Shown here: in pieces, positions 1-6,832 of the stretch
Layout of the letters: the number at the start of each line of letters is the position of its first letter
Position numbering within the stretch: the first letter of the stretch is position 1
Virus record (IMG/VR): IMGVR_UViG_3300043331_000501
Span: 1-26,650 of that record
Origin: a virus
Length of the DNA: 26,650 nucleotides
Reading direction: 5' to 3' (one strand)
Notes under the pieces: model-generated
Databases searched by the model: none
The model's input: only the letters and a program-made list of their open reading frames with translations
What the model was told of the DNA's origin: nothing
Position numbers and translations under genes: made by a program

Positions 1-755
1 GGGCCGAACGGAACTGGCCGAAGTTCCAGGCAGTCGCCGGCCGTGCCTTCGAAGTCATCAAGGCGAAGGGCCAGGAGCTCCTCAACTGGTTCAACGCAAA
101 CCTGCTCCCGACCATCCAGGCGATCGTGGCCGGCGCTCGAGCTTTCTGGAATCGTTTCGGTGACGACGTGAAGCGCAACTTCGAGACGGTGAAGACGATC
201 ATCCGAAACACGCTCAACATCGTCAAGGGCATCATCGAGCTCGTGCTCGCCGTCATCCGCGGCGACTGGGGCGAGGCCTGGAACGCGCTCAAGACGATTG
301 CAAAGGGCGTTCTGGGCAACATCGTCGCCATCGTCAGGGGCTTCATCGGCAACTTCAAGTCCGCTGCTCAGAAACTGGGAGGCGCGATCAAGGACGGGAT
401 CGTGTCCGGCCTGCGCGGGCTCGCCGCACTCGTCGGCGCTGCGGCTCGAGCGGCGATCAACGCCGTCATCTCAGCCTTCAATGCGATCGCCGACTTCACG
501 ATTCCCGTTCCTCTCGGCCCAGACATTCACGTCAACTTCCCTGACATACCCCAGGTCGCCACAGGAGGCCACGTCGCGCGCTCCGGGCTCGCGGTCATCC
601 ATAGAGGCGAGGACGTGGTTCCCGCCCGTGTGGGCGCTCGTGGCGGCTCGGGCCGTGGCCGCTTCCTCGTCCTCACCGACGCCGAGGGCGTGGCCTTCCT
701 GCAGAGCCTCAACCAGCGCCATGCGCGCGGCAACGGGGGGCGCAGCATATGGTGA
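1..755 (+). CDS. Tape measure protein, C-terminal part (5' end outside window)
   Basis: This is the C-terminal part of the tail tape measure protein, which sets tail length and sits inside the tail tube. The open frame runs from base 3 without a start, so the gene is cut by the window edge. About 250 residues are visible. They contain long amphipathic helices with repeated hydrophobic stretches, with the tryptophan-containing segment 'RGDWGEAWNALKTIAKG' typical of tape measure C-terminal halves. A Gly/Ala helix follows, then the closing motif 'GGHVARSGLAVIHRGEDVV', also very common at tape measure ends. It stops with TGA three bases before the next tail gene. The matching N-terminus is probably the partial gene at 26450-26650, but the frames show that sequence is missing between them. 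Confidence 0.9.
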   Translation, partial: AERNWPKFQAVAGRAFEVIKAKGQELLNWFNANLLPTIQAIVAGARAFWNRFGDDVKRNFETVKTIIRNTLNIVKGIIELVLAVIRGDWGEAWNALKTIAKGVLGNIVAIVRGFIGNFKSAAQKLGGAIKDGIVSGLRGLAALVGAAARAAINAVISAFNAIADFTIPVPLGPDIHVNFPDIPQVATGGHVARSGLAVIHRGEDVVPARVGARGGSGRGRFLVLTDAEGVAFLQSLNQRHARGNGGRSIW

Positions 756-758
756 GCC

Positions 759-2726
759 ATGCCTAGCTACCTCACTCAGATCCTGCTCGAGTTCTCGGAG
801 GACGACCTCAGTGATACGACGCCGACGTGGGTGGACGTGTCGAGCGACTGCCAGCAGATCGAGTGGTGGGCCGGCGTCGACAACGAGGGCGACGATCCGC
901 AACCGGGCGGCGCGGTCATCCGCCTTCGAAACAAGAACCGCCGTTGGGAGCCCGACTACGTTGCAGGCGCCTTCTACCCGAACATCGACACCGGCCGCCG
1001 CTTCCGCCTCACGCTCAACGACGGCACGGGCGCCACGCAGGAAGGCCTCTGGTACATCACGCAGATCGACATCGACTACCCGGCGGGAACGGCGTACTCC
1101 GAGGTGACGATGACGTGCGCGGACGGCTTCGAGGTGCTGGCGCTGGATGATCTGCCAGTCCTCGATCCGCCATCGGCCGACGACTACGCCTCTGTTGTCG
1201 CTTTCGACGAGCCCTGGGGTTACTGGCGGCTGGGCGAGCCTGAAGGCTCAAAGCTCGTGGCTCATAACAGGATCTCCAAGAGGAAGTTCGGAAAGGGGAA
1301 GAACAAGCGCCGCAGACGGACAAGATGGGTTATGCGGGAGACGATTGCAGAACTAGCCGGCGTCGCCGGGCCTTCGGGGTCGTATATCAACAACCCTGAG
1401 CTCGGAGCAGCCGGAGCGATTCTCGGAGATACCGATACCGCCGTCCACTTTGCTGCTGCCGATCGCGCGCAGATGACTCCTGAGGATTCGGACACCTTTG
1501 GGGGCAATAACAAGGCGAGCGCGGAGCTTTGGGCAAAGCTCTCGGCGCTCACTACAAGCGAGAACCTCCTCATCTCACCTGAGAGTGCAGGAGACATCTT
1601 GTTCTTCCTGGCCTTCGACCAGACGGCAGATCATTTCAAGTTTGTCGTCTTCCTGTCGCCCTCTGGTGTCCTCACTGTCACTGGTGCAACAACGGTGACT
1701 GTCGATGTCTGGCATCACGTCGTCGGAACATGGGATGGTATGACTGCCAGGCTCTACGTCGACGGCGCTCTCGATGGAGAGGTCGGCGGTTCGGGATTCT
1801 TGCCCGCGGCCGATGCCGGATCGCCCTTCCTACTGGCAGGACAAGCAGCCAACCCCGCAGGCGGGTTTGCCTCGCTGGATGAGGTGGCCGTCTACGAGTA
1901 CGTGCTCTCCGCGGAGCGCATCCTCGCCCACTACACCGCCGGCAGCGCCCGCGGCTGGCCCGAGCAGACCGTGGGCACGCGCATTGCCGACATCGCCACG
2001 TCGGACCTGTGGAGTGAGGCGAGCATTCAGGCCACCGGGCTCACCGTGCAGCCGCAGATGAAGCACGGGCAGGCGAAGCTCGAGGAGATCTCGGAGCTCA
2101 TGCACGCCGAGGGCCCGCGGACGATGTTCTTCTTCAACGGCTCGGGCAACCCCGTCTACCTCGGCTGGGACTGGATGGGAACGGCTGCGGCCTACAACAC
2201 GACGCAGGCTACGTTCGGCCCGCAGGCCGGGCAGGTCGGCTATGAGGGCATCGAGCCCATCTACGACAACGAGGTTTATAACACGGTCACGGCCTCGCGC
2301 GAGGGCGGCGAGCTCGTCTCGCTCGCCGACTCCGCTTCGGTGAGCGCCAGGCGCACACGCACGAACCCGGACTTCACCGACCTCCTTCTGAGCGATGATG
2401 AGGACGTGACCACGATCGGAGCCGAGGTGCTGGAGCTCTACAAGGAGCCTGCGCTTCGCCCTGCCTCGATCACCGTCAACGGCTCGAAGGCTGTGCGCCA
2501 GATCCTCGATCTCGACATCGGCCACCAGGTGCGCGTGAAGGGCCTCGACGCGAGCACGCCCTTCGACCGCATCACCTGGATCATCGGCAAGCGCAAGACG
2601 CTCACGAAGGACCGCCACCTGCTCTGCACCTGGAACCTTGCCCGCGGCTTCAACGCCTCGCTCTCGGAGTGGCACTTGGGGATCTCGGGCTACACGGAGC
2701 TCAACTCGACGGCGGTGCTCGGCTAA
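759..2726 (+). CDS. Minor tail / tail-hub protein with an inserted LamG domain
   Basis: A 655-residue structural protein directly after the tape measure, the position of distal tail or tail-hub proteins. Residues about 1-140 and 400-655 look like a beta-rich tail-hub core. Residues about 145-395 match a LamG / concanavalin A-like carbohydrate-binding domain: 'WGYWRLGE' near 153, 'GDTDTAVHFA' near 223, 'WHHVVGTWDGMTARLYVDG' near 318-336 and 'LDEVAVYEYVLSAERI' near 373 are family hallmarks. Such domains in tails usually bind surface glycans, so a receptor-binding role is inferred. A strongly basic stretch at residues 171-190 (12 of 20 residues Lys or Arg) interrupts the LamG start and is unusual. 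The DNA for the LamG part looks less GC-biased than the flanks. The gene ends in TAATG, overlapping the next start. Confidence 0.82.
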   Translation: MPSYLTQILLEFSEDDLSDTTPTWVDVSSDCQQIEWWAGVDNEGDDPQPGGAVIRLRNKNRRWEPDYVAGAFYPNIDTGRRFRLTLNDGTGATQEGLWYITQIDIDYPAGTAYSEVTMTCADGFEVLALDDLPVLDPPSADDYASVVAFDEPWGYWRLGEPEGSKLVAHNRISKRKFGKGKNKRRRRTRWVMRETIAELAGVAGPSGSYINNPELGAAGAILGDTDTAVHFAAADRAQMTPEDSDTFGGNNKASAELWAKLSALTTSENLLISPESAGDILFFLAFDQTADHFKFVVFLSPSGVLTVTGATTVTVDVWHHVVGTWDGMTARLYVDGALDGEVGGSGFLPAADAGSPFLLAGQAANPAGGFASLDEVAVYEYVLSAERILAHYTAGSARGWPEQTVGTRIADIATSDLWSEASIQATGLTVQPQMKHGQAKLEEISELMHAEGPRTMFFFNGSGNPVYLGWDWMGTAAAYNTTQATFGPQAGQVGYEGIEPIYDNEVYNTVTASREGGELVSLADSASVSARRTRTNPDFTDLLLSDDEDVTTIGAEVLELYKEPALRPASITVNGSKAVRQILDLDIGHQVRVKGLDASTPFDRITWIIGKRKTLTKDRHLLCTWNLARGFNASLSEWHLGISGYTELNSTAVLG

Positions 2727-3217
2727 TGGCCTGGGTCACTATGACCACTCGTTCGAGCGGCTTCGCCGTCACCGCGGCCGTCTGGAACGAGATCGTTGAT
2801 AACAACAACTTCCAGAAGCGCCTCGGCTACGTCGAGCAGAACACGAACGTCTCGATCACGGCCACGACCGAGGGAACGGCTAACACCGTCGTCTCGCTCG
2901 GGGCGATCACCTACACGGCCGACCCGACCGAGTTCTGGTTCTCGTGCATGAGGGCCACGGCCCCGGCCTCGCAGTCCATGAACATCGGCCTCTTCGATGG
3001 CACGACCGGGCTCGGGATCATCACGTTCATGGGCTCTACGTCCCCGGCGCAGCAGACGCCGATCTGCCAGTGCCGCATGTTCACGCCGCCGGCGTCCTCG
3101 AAGACGTACTCCGTGCGCGCGTGGGTGTCCGGGGGAACGGGGACGATCGAAGCAGGCGCAGGCGGGGCCGCAACGAACATGCCAATCGCCATCTGGGCGC
3201 GGCGCGTACCGACCTAG
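2726..3217 (+). CDS. Small tail fibre / receptor-binding-like protein
   Basis: A 163-residue protein whose ATG shares one base with the preceding stop codon. The frame stays open upstream, but the overlapping ATG (2726) is the natural coupled start. The N-terminus 'FAVTAAVWNEIVDNN' resembles the 'WN..V.NN' anchor of small actinophage tail proteins. The rest alternates Thr, Ser, Gly and hydrophobic residues as in a beta-sandwich ('ANTVVSLGAITYTADPTEFW', 'YSVRAWVSGGTGTIEAG'). With its place between the LamG protein and the amidase, this suggests an exposed tail-tip or fibre subunit. No catalytic motif is visible. The fold and function are inferred from context and composition. Confidence 0.65.
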   Translation: MAWVTMTTRSSGFAVTAAVWNEIVDNNNFQKRLGYVEQNTNVSITATTEGTANTVVSLGAITYTADPTEFWFSCMRATAPASQSMNIGLFDGTTGLGIITFMGSTSPAQQTPICQCRMFTPPASSKTYSVRAWVSGGTGTIEAGAGGAATNMPIAIWARRVPT

Positions 3218-3230
3218 GGAGGAACCCTCG

Positions 3231-3782
3231 ATGCCTCACAACCGAAAGACAGTCCACCAGCCGCGTATCGACTACGACGGGCGCAACCTCGTCGACTCGC
3301 ACGGCTCGCACCGCCCCACGCGCATCATCCTGCATGACACCGAGAGCCACGATACGAAGGGCCTCACCGACCTGAAGGGCATCGCCGAGTTCTGGGACCG
3401 CCAGGATGAGGGCTTCGGGGCCCATGTCGGAGTCGACGCCGAGGGCAACTCGGCCCGCTACGTCAACGACGAGCAGATTGCGTGGCACACGGGCGGGCGC
3501 AACACCGGCAGCCTCGGCATCGAGATGATCGGCTTCGCCTCCTTCTCGCTCCTCAAGTGGCGCCGCCGCAAGGCGCAGATGGAGAAGGTTGCGCGCTGGC
3601 TCGCCTACTGGTCGTCCGAGTACGGGATTCCGCTCGAGCGCAACGTGGAACATGGCGTCTCCACGCACCGCGCGCAATCACTCGCGTTTCGCACCTCCAC
3701 GCACACCGACCCGGGGATCTTCTTCCCGATGCGAAGCGTCCTCAAGCGGGCGAGAGAGCTCAAGAGGACGGGATGGCATTAG
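3231..3782 (+). CDS. Endolysin: N-acetylmuramoyl-L-alanine amidase (Amidase_2)
   Basis: A 183-residue zinc amidase that cuts the bond between MurNAc and L-alanine in peptidoglycan; it is the main lysis enzyme. The Amidase_2/PGRP fold is recognisable from 'RIILHDTESH' (H35, first zinc ligand), 'IAWHTGGRNTGSLGIEMIG' (residues 83-101), 'VSTHRAQ' (H146) and 'HTDPG' (H158, D160). The start ATG follows a strong ribosome binding site AGGGAGGA at 3216-3223. There is no signal peptide and no recognisable separate cell-wall-binding domain, so it should depend on the holin at 4259-4474 for export. It heads the lysis module. Confidence 0.92.
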   Translation: MPHNRKTVHQPRIDYDGRNLVDSHGSHRPTRIILHDTESHDTKGLTDLKGIAEFWDRQDEGFGAHVGVDAEGNSARYVNDEQIAWHTGGRNTGSLGIEMIGFASFSLLKWRRRKAQMEKVARWLAYWSSEYGIPLERNVEHGVSTHRAQSLAFRTSTHTDPGIFFPMRSVLKRARELKRTGWH

Positions 3783-3819
3783 GACCTCGAGGCGGTGAGC
3801 GAATGGCGTCCGGGAGCGG

Positions 3820-4269
3820 GTGAGCGACGTGGAGTTCTTCGGCATCGTGGGTGTGACCGTGGCCGTCATCTCGGCCTTCGTCGGCTCGTTCTTCTTCGGT
3901 GGCAGACGCTGGCGCGTCAACTACGACGCCGAGCACACGCGGGCTGAGCGGATGCAGGCGACCCTTGTCGAGAAGGATCAGATCCTCGATGGGCAGAGCG
4001 AGCGCCTGCGGCGTCTCGATGAGGTCGTGCAGGAGCTCGGAGGCGAGCGCGTGGCACAGAAGATCATCGAGGCCCAGGCCGAGAACCTGCGCGCCTTCAA
4101 GGAGATATCCGAGGCGCTTGCCAACCATGAGCTACGCGCCAGCGACCGCCACAAGGCGCAGCTGGTCGCCATGAAGGAAGGCTACGACCACCTGGCGACC
4201 GTGAACCAGGACGGCTTCGAGCATCTCGCTCGGGCCTTCCGCGAGGGAAGGGGTAAGCATGTGGAGTAA
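3820..4269 (+). CDS. Membrane-anchored coiled-coil protein of the lysis module
   Basis: A 149-residue protein starting at GTG after a GGGAGCGGG-type ribosome binding site. Residues about 5-28 ('FFGIVGVTVAVISAFVGSFF') form one transmembrane helix. Residues about 35-140 are charged heptad-like helix rich in Glu, Gln, Arg and Ala. Between endolysin and holin this suggests a lysis accessory (an antiholin- or spanin-like membrane protein), but no family-specific motif is seen. A second membrane role such as superinfection exclusion cannot be excluded. Its end overlaps the holin start by 11 bases. Confidence 0.7.
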   Translation: MSDVEFFGIVGVTVAVISAFVGSFFFGGRRWRVNYDAEHTRAERMQATLVEKDQILDGQSERLRRLDEVVQELGGERVAQKIIEAQAENLRAFKEISEALANHELRASDRHKAQLVAMKEGYDHLATVNQDGFEHLARAFREGRGKHVE

Positions 4270-4474
4270 GGCGTTCTGGAAGCGCGCCGTCGAGCGCGCG
4301 GTGAAGACGGCGGCGCAGACGCTCCTCGGCGTCATCGCCGGGTTGCAGGTGACGACGGGGCTCGACTGGTCGACGGTGCTGATCTCGGCCGGCATCGCCA
4401 CCGGCCTCTCGGTCGTCACGTCGCTGCTCTCGAGCCTGTCGGGCGACTCCTCGTCCCCGAGCGCCGTACAGTGA
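4259..4474 (+). CDS. Holin, r1t-like
   Basis: A 71-residue small membrane protein. The N-terminus 'MWSKAFWKRAVERAVKTAAQ' matches the amphipathic, positively charged start of r1t-type holins found in many actinobacterial and lactococcal phages. Two hydrophobic helices follow (about 20-36 and 41-62) and a polar Ser-rich tail. It should form membrane pores that release the amidase encoded just upstream. It overlaps the preceding gene by 11 bases and the next mini-gene by four (GTGA). Confidence 0.85.
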   Translation: MWSKAFWKRAVERAVKTAAQTLLGVIAGLQVTTGLDWSTVLISAGIATGLSVVTSLLSSLSGDSSSPSAVQ

Positions 4475-4554
4475 TCTCGCTTGCTGACGTTCTGCTGGCG
4501 GCGATCGTGGTCGGCGTCTGGGTGCTGGTCTTCGCCGGGACGAACGCGCTCTGA
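4471..4554 (+). CDS. One-helix membrane mini-protein downstream of holin
   Basis: A 27-residue reading frame starting at a GTG that overlaps the holin stop codon (GTGA). Nearly all of it is one hydrophobic helix ('LADVLLAAIVVGVWVLVFAG'). The overlap and clear hydrophobicity support a real translated peptide. A lysis-timing or holin-modulating role is possible from context only. It is below the size most gene finders report. Confidence 0.5.
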   Translation: MISLADVLLAAIVVGVWVLVFAGTNAL

Positions 4555-4555
4555 G

Positions 4556-4642
4556 ATGTGGGTCGACGCCGAGGGGGCAGCGCTCCTCCTCCTCGGCGTC
4601 CTGCTCGGGCTCGTGCTCGCGGCGTGGTTCTTCTACGGGTGA
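4556..4642 (+). CDS. Second one-helix membrane mini-protein
   Basis: A 28-residue frame starting at ATG one base after the previous TGA. Its composition is an acidic N-terminus (MWVDAEGA), a Leu/Val-rich helix and an aromatic end (WFFYG), a single membrane span. It is the last gene of the lysis module, ending one base before the early promoter. Function unknown; coupling and hydrophobicity are the only evidence. Confidence 0.45.
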   Translation: MWVDAEGAALLLLGVLLGLVLAAWFFYG

Positions 4643-4643
4643 C

Positions 4644-4672
4644 TTGACTCCGTCCGCCTAGGCGTGTATAGT
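4644..4672 (+). promoter_or_regulatory. Sigma-70-type early promoter
   Basis: TTGACT (4644-4649), a 17-base spacer and TATAGT (4667-4672) make a near-consensus vegetative promoter, the strongest in the window. The expected transcription start is about 4678-4680, almost exactly at the in-frame ATG 4679. It separates the lysis genes from the early operon and should drive the XRE regulator and the small genes that follow. Confidence 0.8.
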
Positions 4673-4702
4673 CCTGCCATGGCAACAGACGAAGGAGGAA
4701 AG

Positions 4703-4876
4703 GTGACCGAGGGAATGCGCAGCTATCTGGCGGGCCTCAGCGACTCGGGCAGGGCGAAGCTCCGCAAGGACGCGACCAGAGCCCTTCGCATCGCATGGCC
4801 GAATCGCTCCACCGCTCGCGGTCGCGTCGTGGTCGTGTCCAACGTGACCATGCTCCGAAACTTGCGGGCGCTATGA
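4703..4876 (+). CDS. Small unknown early protein, first gene of the early operon
   Basis: A 57-residue basic protein from GTG 4703, chosen because AAGGAGG lies at 4692-4698, four bases before it. An in-frame ATG at 4679 would give 65 residues and could be read as a leaderless message, since the promoter's predicted start coincides with it. The sequence shows an N-terminal helix ('MRSYLAGLSDSGRAKLRKDA') and a Val-rich C-terminal segment. I do not recognise a family. It is coupled to the XRE regulator by ATGA, so the two may act together. Confidence 0.6.
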   Translation: MTEGMRSYLAGLSDSGRAKLRKDATRALRIAWPNRSTARGRVVVVSNVTMLRNLRAL

Positions 4877-5091
4877 CCACAGGCGAGAAGGTACGGCAGG
4901 CGCGCGACTCGCTCGGACTCACGCAGAAGGAGTTGGGCGCGAGGCTGGACAGGGACGCCATCACCGTCTCGCGCTGGGAGCGCAACGAGTCGTTCCCCAG
5001 CCTGCAGGCGCTCCGTCGCCTCGCGGTGATGTCCAGCGTCCCCGTGGACTGGTTCTTTGACGACGAGGGCGGAGAGGACGGCAGCAGATGA
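4873..5091 (+). CDS. XRE-family helix-turn-helix regulator
   Basis: A 72-residue Cro/C1-type DNA-binding protein. The HTH is clear: 'VRQARDSLGLTQKELGARLD' (7-26) followed by the recognition helix region 'ITVSRWERNESFPS' (30-43) and 'LRRLAVMSSVPVDWFF'. It has only the DNA-binding domain plus an acidic tail and no peptidase or oligomerisation domain, so Cro-like early control is more likely than a full lysogeny repressor. The start is the ATG overlapping the previous stop (ATGA). It probably feeds back on the promoter at 4644-4672, but I see no obvious palindromic operator there. Confidence 0.85.
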   Translation: MTTGEKVRQARDSLGLTQKELGARLDRDAITVSRWERNESFPSLQALRRLAVMSSVPVDWFFDDEGGEDGSR

Positions 5092-5213
5092 GAACGCTGT
5101 ACCGCTTTCTAAGCCTCTGGGCTCTGGCGAAGGCAATCAGCAGGGGACCCGGCGCCGTGGCCCGCAACAGGGCTAAGAAGGCCGCCTACAAGCAGATAGG
5201 AAGGGCGCTCTAG
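5088..5213 (+). CDS. Small basic helical protein
   Basis: A 41-residue frame whose ATG overlaps the XRE stop (ATGA). It has a hydrophobic/aromatic N-terminus ('MRTLYRFLSLWALAKAI') and an Arg/Lys-rich C-terminus ('RNRAKKAAYKQIGRAL'), predicted as two amphipathic helices. It might associate with membrane or nucleic acid. No family recognised; it is supported by tight coupling on both sides. Confidence 0.5.
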   Translation: MRTLYRFLSLWALAKAISRGPGAVARNRAKKAAYKQIGRAL

Positions 5214-5452
5214 TGGGCATGACCTGGCAGCCGTTGGACGAGCAGGACGATTCCGAGTCGGAGCGGGACGCCGCAGCGCCCCGTAGCCCGGTCGGTTCCC
5301 CCGGAGGCGTGGGTCATGCATCCCCGTCCTGCTCGTCGAGCGGCCCTACCCGTTCCCGCCTGTTGCCGCATGCTGGAACCCCTGACGGCGGCGGGGCCGC
5401 TCGTAAACCCCTCGACGTGCGCCGCTCGTGGCCGCGAAAGGATTGGAGCTGA
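5213..5452 (+). CDS. Uncertain small Pro/Ser/Arg-rich ORF
   Basis: A 79-codon frame from a GTG sharing one base with the previous TAG, ending in TGATG shared with the next gene. The first part ('MTWQPLDEQDDSESERDAA') looks like protein. From about 5300 the frame becomes Ser/Pro/Arg-rich and unconvincing, whereas a different frame from 5323 to its TGA at about 5385 reads a plausible 'PVLLVERPYPFPPVAACWNP'. Either the gene is disordered, it is frameshifted, or the second half is non-coding. Treat as tentative. Confidence 0.35.
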   Translation: MGMTWQPLDEQDDSESERDAAAPRSPVGSPGGVGHASPSCSSSGPTRSRLLPHAGTPDGGGAARKPLDVRRSWPRKDWS

Positions 5453-5865
5453 TGGGAGGATTCTTCGACGAGTTCGAGCCGAGCACCGTTCACGGTGACG
5501 GCACCTGGATCGGCAAAGACGAGAAAGAGGCCATGATCAAGAGCTATACGCCGATGGTGATCACGAATGTGATCTTCGAATCGACGGGCGGCTACCAGGA
5601 CACGCCGCGCTACAAGCTCGAGGTCAACGTCGAGTCCGGCCCCGACGGCACGGTGGAGAAGCGCCTGATCGGCTTCGCCCTCGGCTCCGACCCGGATAAC
5701 CCTACGTCGCGGGACATGATGCTCGACGCGATGGCCGGCTACTTCGAGCGCGAGAAGGACAAGGCCGTAGCCCCCACCGTCGTCATGGTGAAGCCCGGCG
5801 GCGGCAACTTCGTCGCCCTGGCGCCCTACGACCCGGCCGCCGACCCGAACGCGCCGTTCTCGTGA
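5452..5865 (+). CDS. Conserved-looking hypothetical early protein
   Basis: A 137-residue acidic protein. The ATG at 5452 overlaps the preceding stop (TGATG) and has GGAG about six bases upstream (5445-5448). The middle has alternating beta-like segments ('YTPMVITNVIFEST', 'RYKLEVNVESG', 'KRLIGFALGSD'), then a helix ('RDMMLDAMAGYFEREKD') and a final strand 'TVVMVKPGGGNFVALAPY'. This could be a compact beta-barrel such as an OB-like fold, but no signature is visible. It is the largest unknown early protein apart from the Ea22-like one, and is a candidate for a replication or host-takeover role by position only. Confidence 0.75.
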   Translation: MGGFFDEFEPSTVHGDGTWIGKDEKEAMIKSYTPMVITNVIFESTGGYQDTPRYKLEVNVESGPDGTVEKRLIGFALGSDPDNPTSRDMMLDAMAGYFEREKDKAVAPTVVMVKPGGGNFVALAPYDPAADPNAPFS

Positions 5866-6056
5866 GCAAGCCGCAGCAGAGCAAGCGCGAGCGCGGTAAG
5901 CGCAAGAACGCGCTCTACCCCGAGCCCACGCCCAAGCAACAGGTCGCCCGCGATGCTCCGCGCTGCTCGGCGCGTATGCCTTCCGGCTTCGGCCTGTGGA
6001 CGTATTGCGTGCTCGGGCTGGGGCACAAGGGCCGCCACATTTACGGAGGTGACTGA
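5862..6056 (+). CDS. Small zinc-knuckle-like protein
   Basis: A 64-residue protein starting at a GTG overlapping the previous stop (GTGA). The N-terminal third is very basic (KRERGKRKN). The C-terminal part 'CSARMPSGFGLWTYCVLGLG' followed by HKGRH gives a Cys...Cys...His...His pattern seen in many small phage proteins and likely binds zinc. Basic plus zinc-binding suggests nucleic acid or host-protein contact. No specific function can be assigned. Confidence 0.65.
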   Translation: MSKPQQSKRERGKRKNALYPEPTPKQQVARDAPRCSARMPSGFGLWTYCVLGLGHKGRHIYGGD

Positions 6057-6057
6057 C

Positions 6058-6246
6058 ATGGCGAAGACTGAGATCGTGGTAACCGGCCGAGTGTCGGAAA
6101 TGCTCGCCCAAGAAGTGGCTGCACTACGCCACGAGAACGCCCTGCTCCGCGAGGAACTTGCCGAGCTCCGCGCCATGATGAAGGAGGCCTCGGAGGATCT
6201 GACGAAGGCGGCCGAGGCCTACGCCGCAGCGTTGGAGTCGCTCTAG
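6058..6246 (+). CDS. Small coiled-coil protein
   Basis: A 62-residue protein with ACGGAGGT just upstream of the ATG at 6058. Residues about 12-60 form one continuous leucine-zipper-like helix ('VAALRHENALLREELAELRA'), likely a dimer. The next gene is of similar size and design, suggesting duplication or a hetero-coiled-coil pair. No catalytic feature. Confidence 0.7.
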   Translation: MAKTEIVVTGRVSEMLAQEVAALRHENALLREELAELRAMMKEASEDLTKAAEAYAAALESL

Positions 6247-6249
6247 CTC

Positions 6250-6441
6250 ATGACCACTGACCTTCTCACCGTTGAGCAAGCCTGGCAGGAGTTGGAGGCT
6301 CGCCTCGACGAGGACGGCTGCCGCTGGCTCGTCACCATTCACGGCTTCGTCATGGCTCAGTCCCGCGAGGTGGAGCGTCTGCGGCGCGAGAACGCGCAGC
6401 TACAGGCGCTCGTGTCCCGGCTTCTGAGAGGCGACGAGTGA
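6250..6441 (+). CDS. Second small coiled-coil protein
   Basis: A 63-residue protein with a helical N-terminal half ('LTVEQAWQELEARLDEDG'), a short hydrophobic middle ('WLVTIHGFVMAQ') and a C-terminal zipper ('EVERLRRENAQLQALVSRLL'). It starts three bases after the previous stop and ends overlapping the next GTG. It may pair with the coiled coil encoded just upstream. Function unknown. Confidence 0.68.
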   Translation: MTTDLLTVEQAWQELEARLDEDGCRWLVTIHGFVMAQSREVERLRRENAQLQALVSRLLRGDE

Positions 6442-6557
6442 GGTTCTACAGCGTCACCGTCGAGGACCTCATCCCCGAGCTCGTGGAGGAGATGATCGCA
6501 TGGCTCTACGGACAACTGGCCTTCGAGATGTGGTGCCAGGAGGAGGGAAGGCCGTGA
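6438..6557 (+). CDS. Small acidic protein
   Basis: A 39-residue frame starting with a GTG that overlaps the previous TGA and ending in a TGA that overlaps the next GTG. The sequence is acidic and aromatic ('VEDLIPELVEEMIAWLYGQL'), probably one amphipathic helix. The GTGA junctions on both sides are the evidence that it is translated. No family recognised. Confidence 0.5.
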   Translation: MRFYSVTVEDLIPELVEEMIAWLYGQLAFEMWCQEEGRP

Positions 6558-6832
6558 AGCTCTCGACTGTTCTCCTCGTCGCGCTCGTCGCCGCCGTGCT
6601 CGCCGCGGCCGTGCGTGCCCCCGATAGCTCCAGCCATCCGTCGACCTACTGCGGCAAGGGCCTCAACGTCACCGGAAGTTACGCCGTCAGCTTCGTGCGC
6701 CAGTTCTGGCGAGCGGACAAGGGCGGAGGCGCGAGCCTCATCCGCGTCTACCGCCACTACGAGCGCATCGGGGACACGTCCCAGTTCAAGTTCCTGCACA
6801 CGCGCAGGAAGGTTTGTGGAGGGATCGCATGA
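6554..6832 (+). CDS. Small exported protein with two cysteines
   Basis: A 92-residue protein with a clean signal peptide: basic start then 'VLLVALVAAVLAAAVRA' (residues 6-22). The GTG at 6554 is preferred over upstream starts because it begins the signal peptide and overlaps the previous stop. The mature part has a Cys near each end (about residues 33 and 88), which could form a disulfide outside the cell, and aromatic/His-rich strands ('FVRQFWRADKGG', 'IRVYRHYERIG', 'FKFLHTRRKVC'). It is coupled by ATGA to the secreted transglycosylase and may be its partner. Not a known family to me. Confidence 0.7.
   Translation: MKLSTVLLVALVAAVLAAAVRAPDSSSHPSTYCGKGLNVTGSYAVSFVRQFWRADKGGGASLIRVYRHYERIGDTSQFKFLHTRRKVCGGIA

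Noticed and set aside
1830-2675. 281-codon minus-strand frame opposite the tail-hub gene
   Set aside because: Antisense shadow with low-complexity Arg/Ala/Glu/Val content and no supporting ribosome site.
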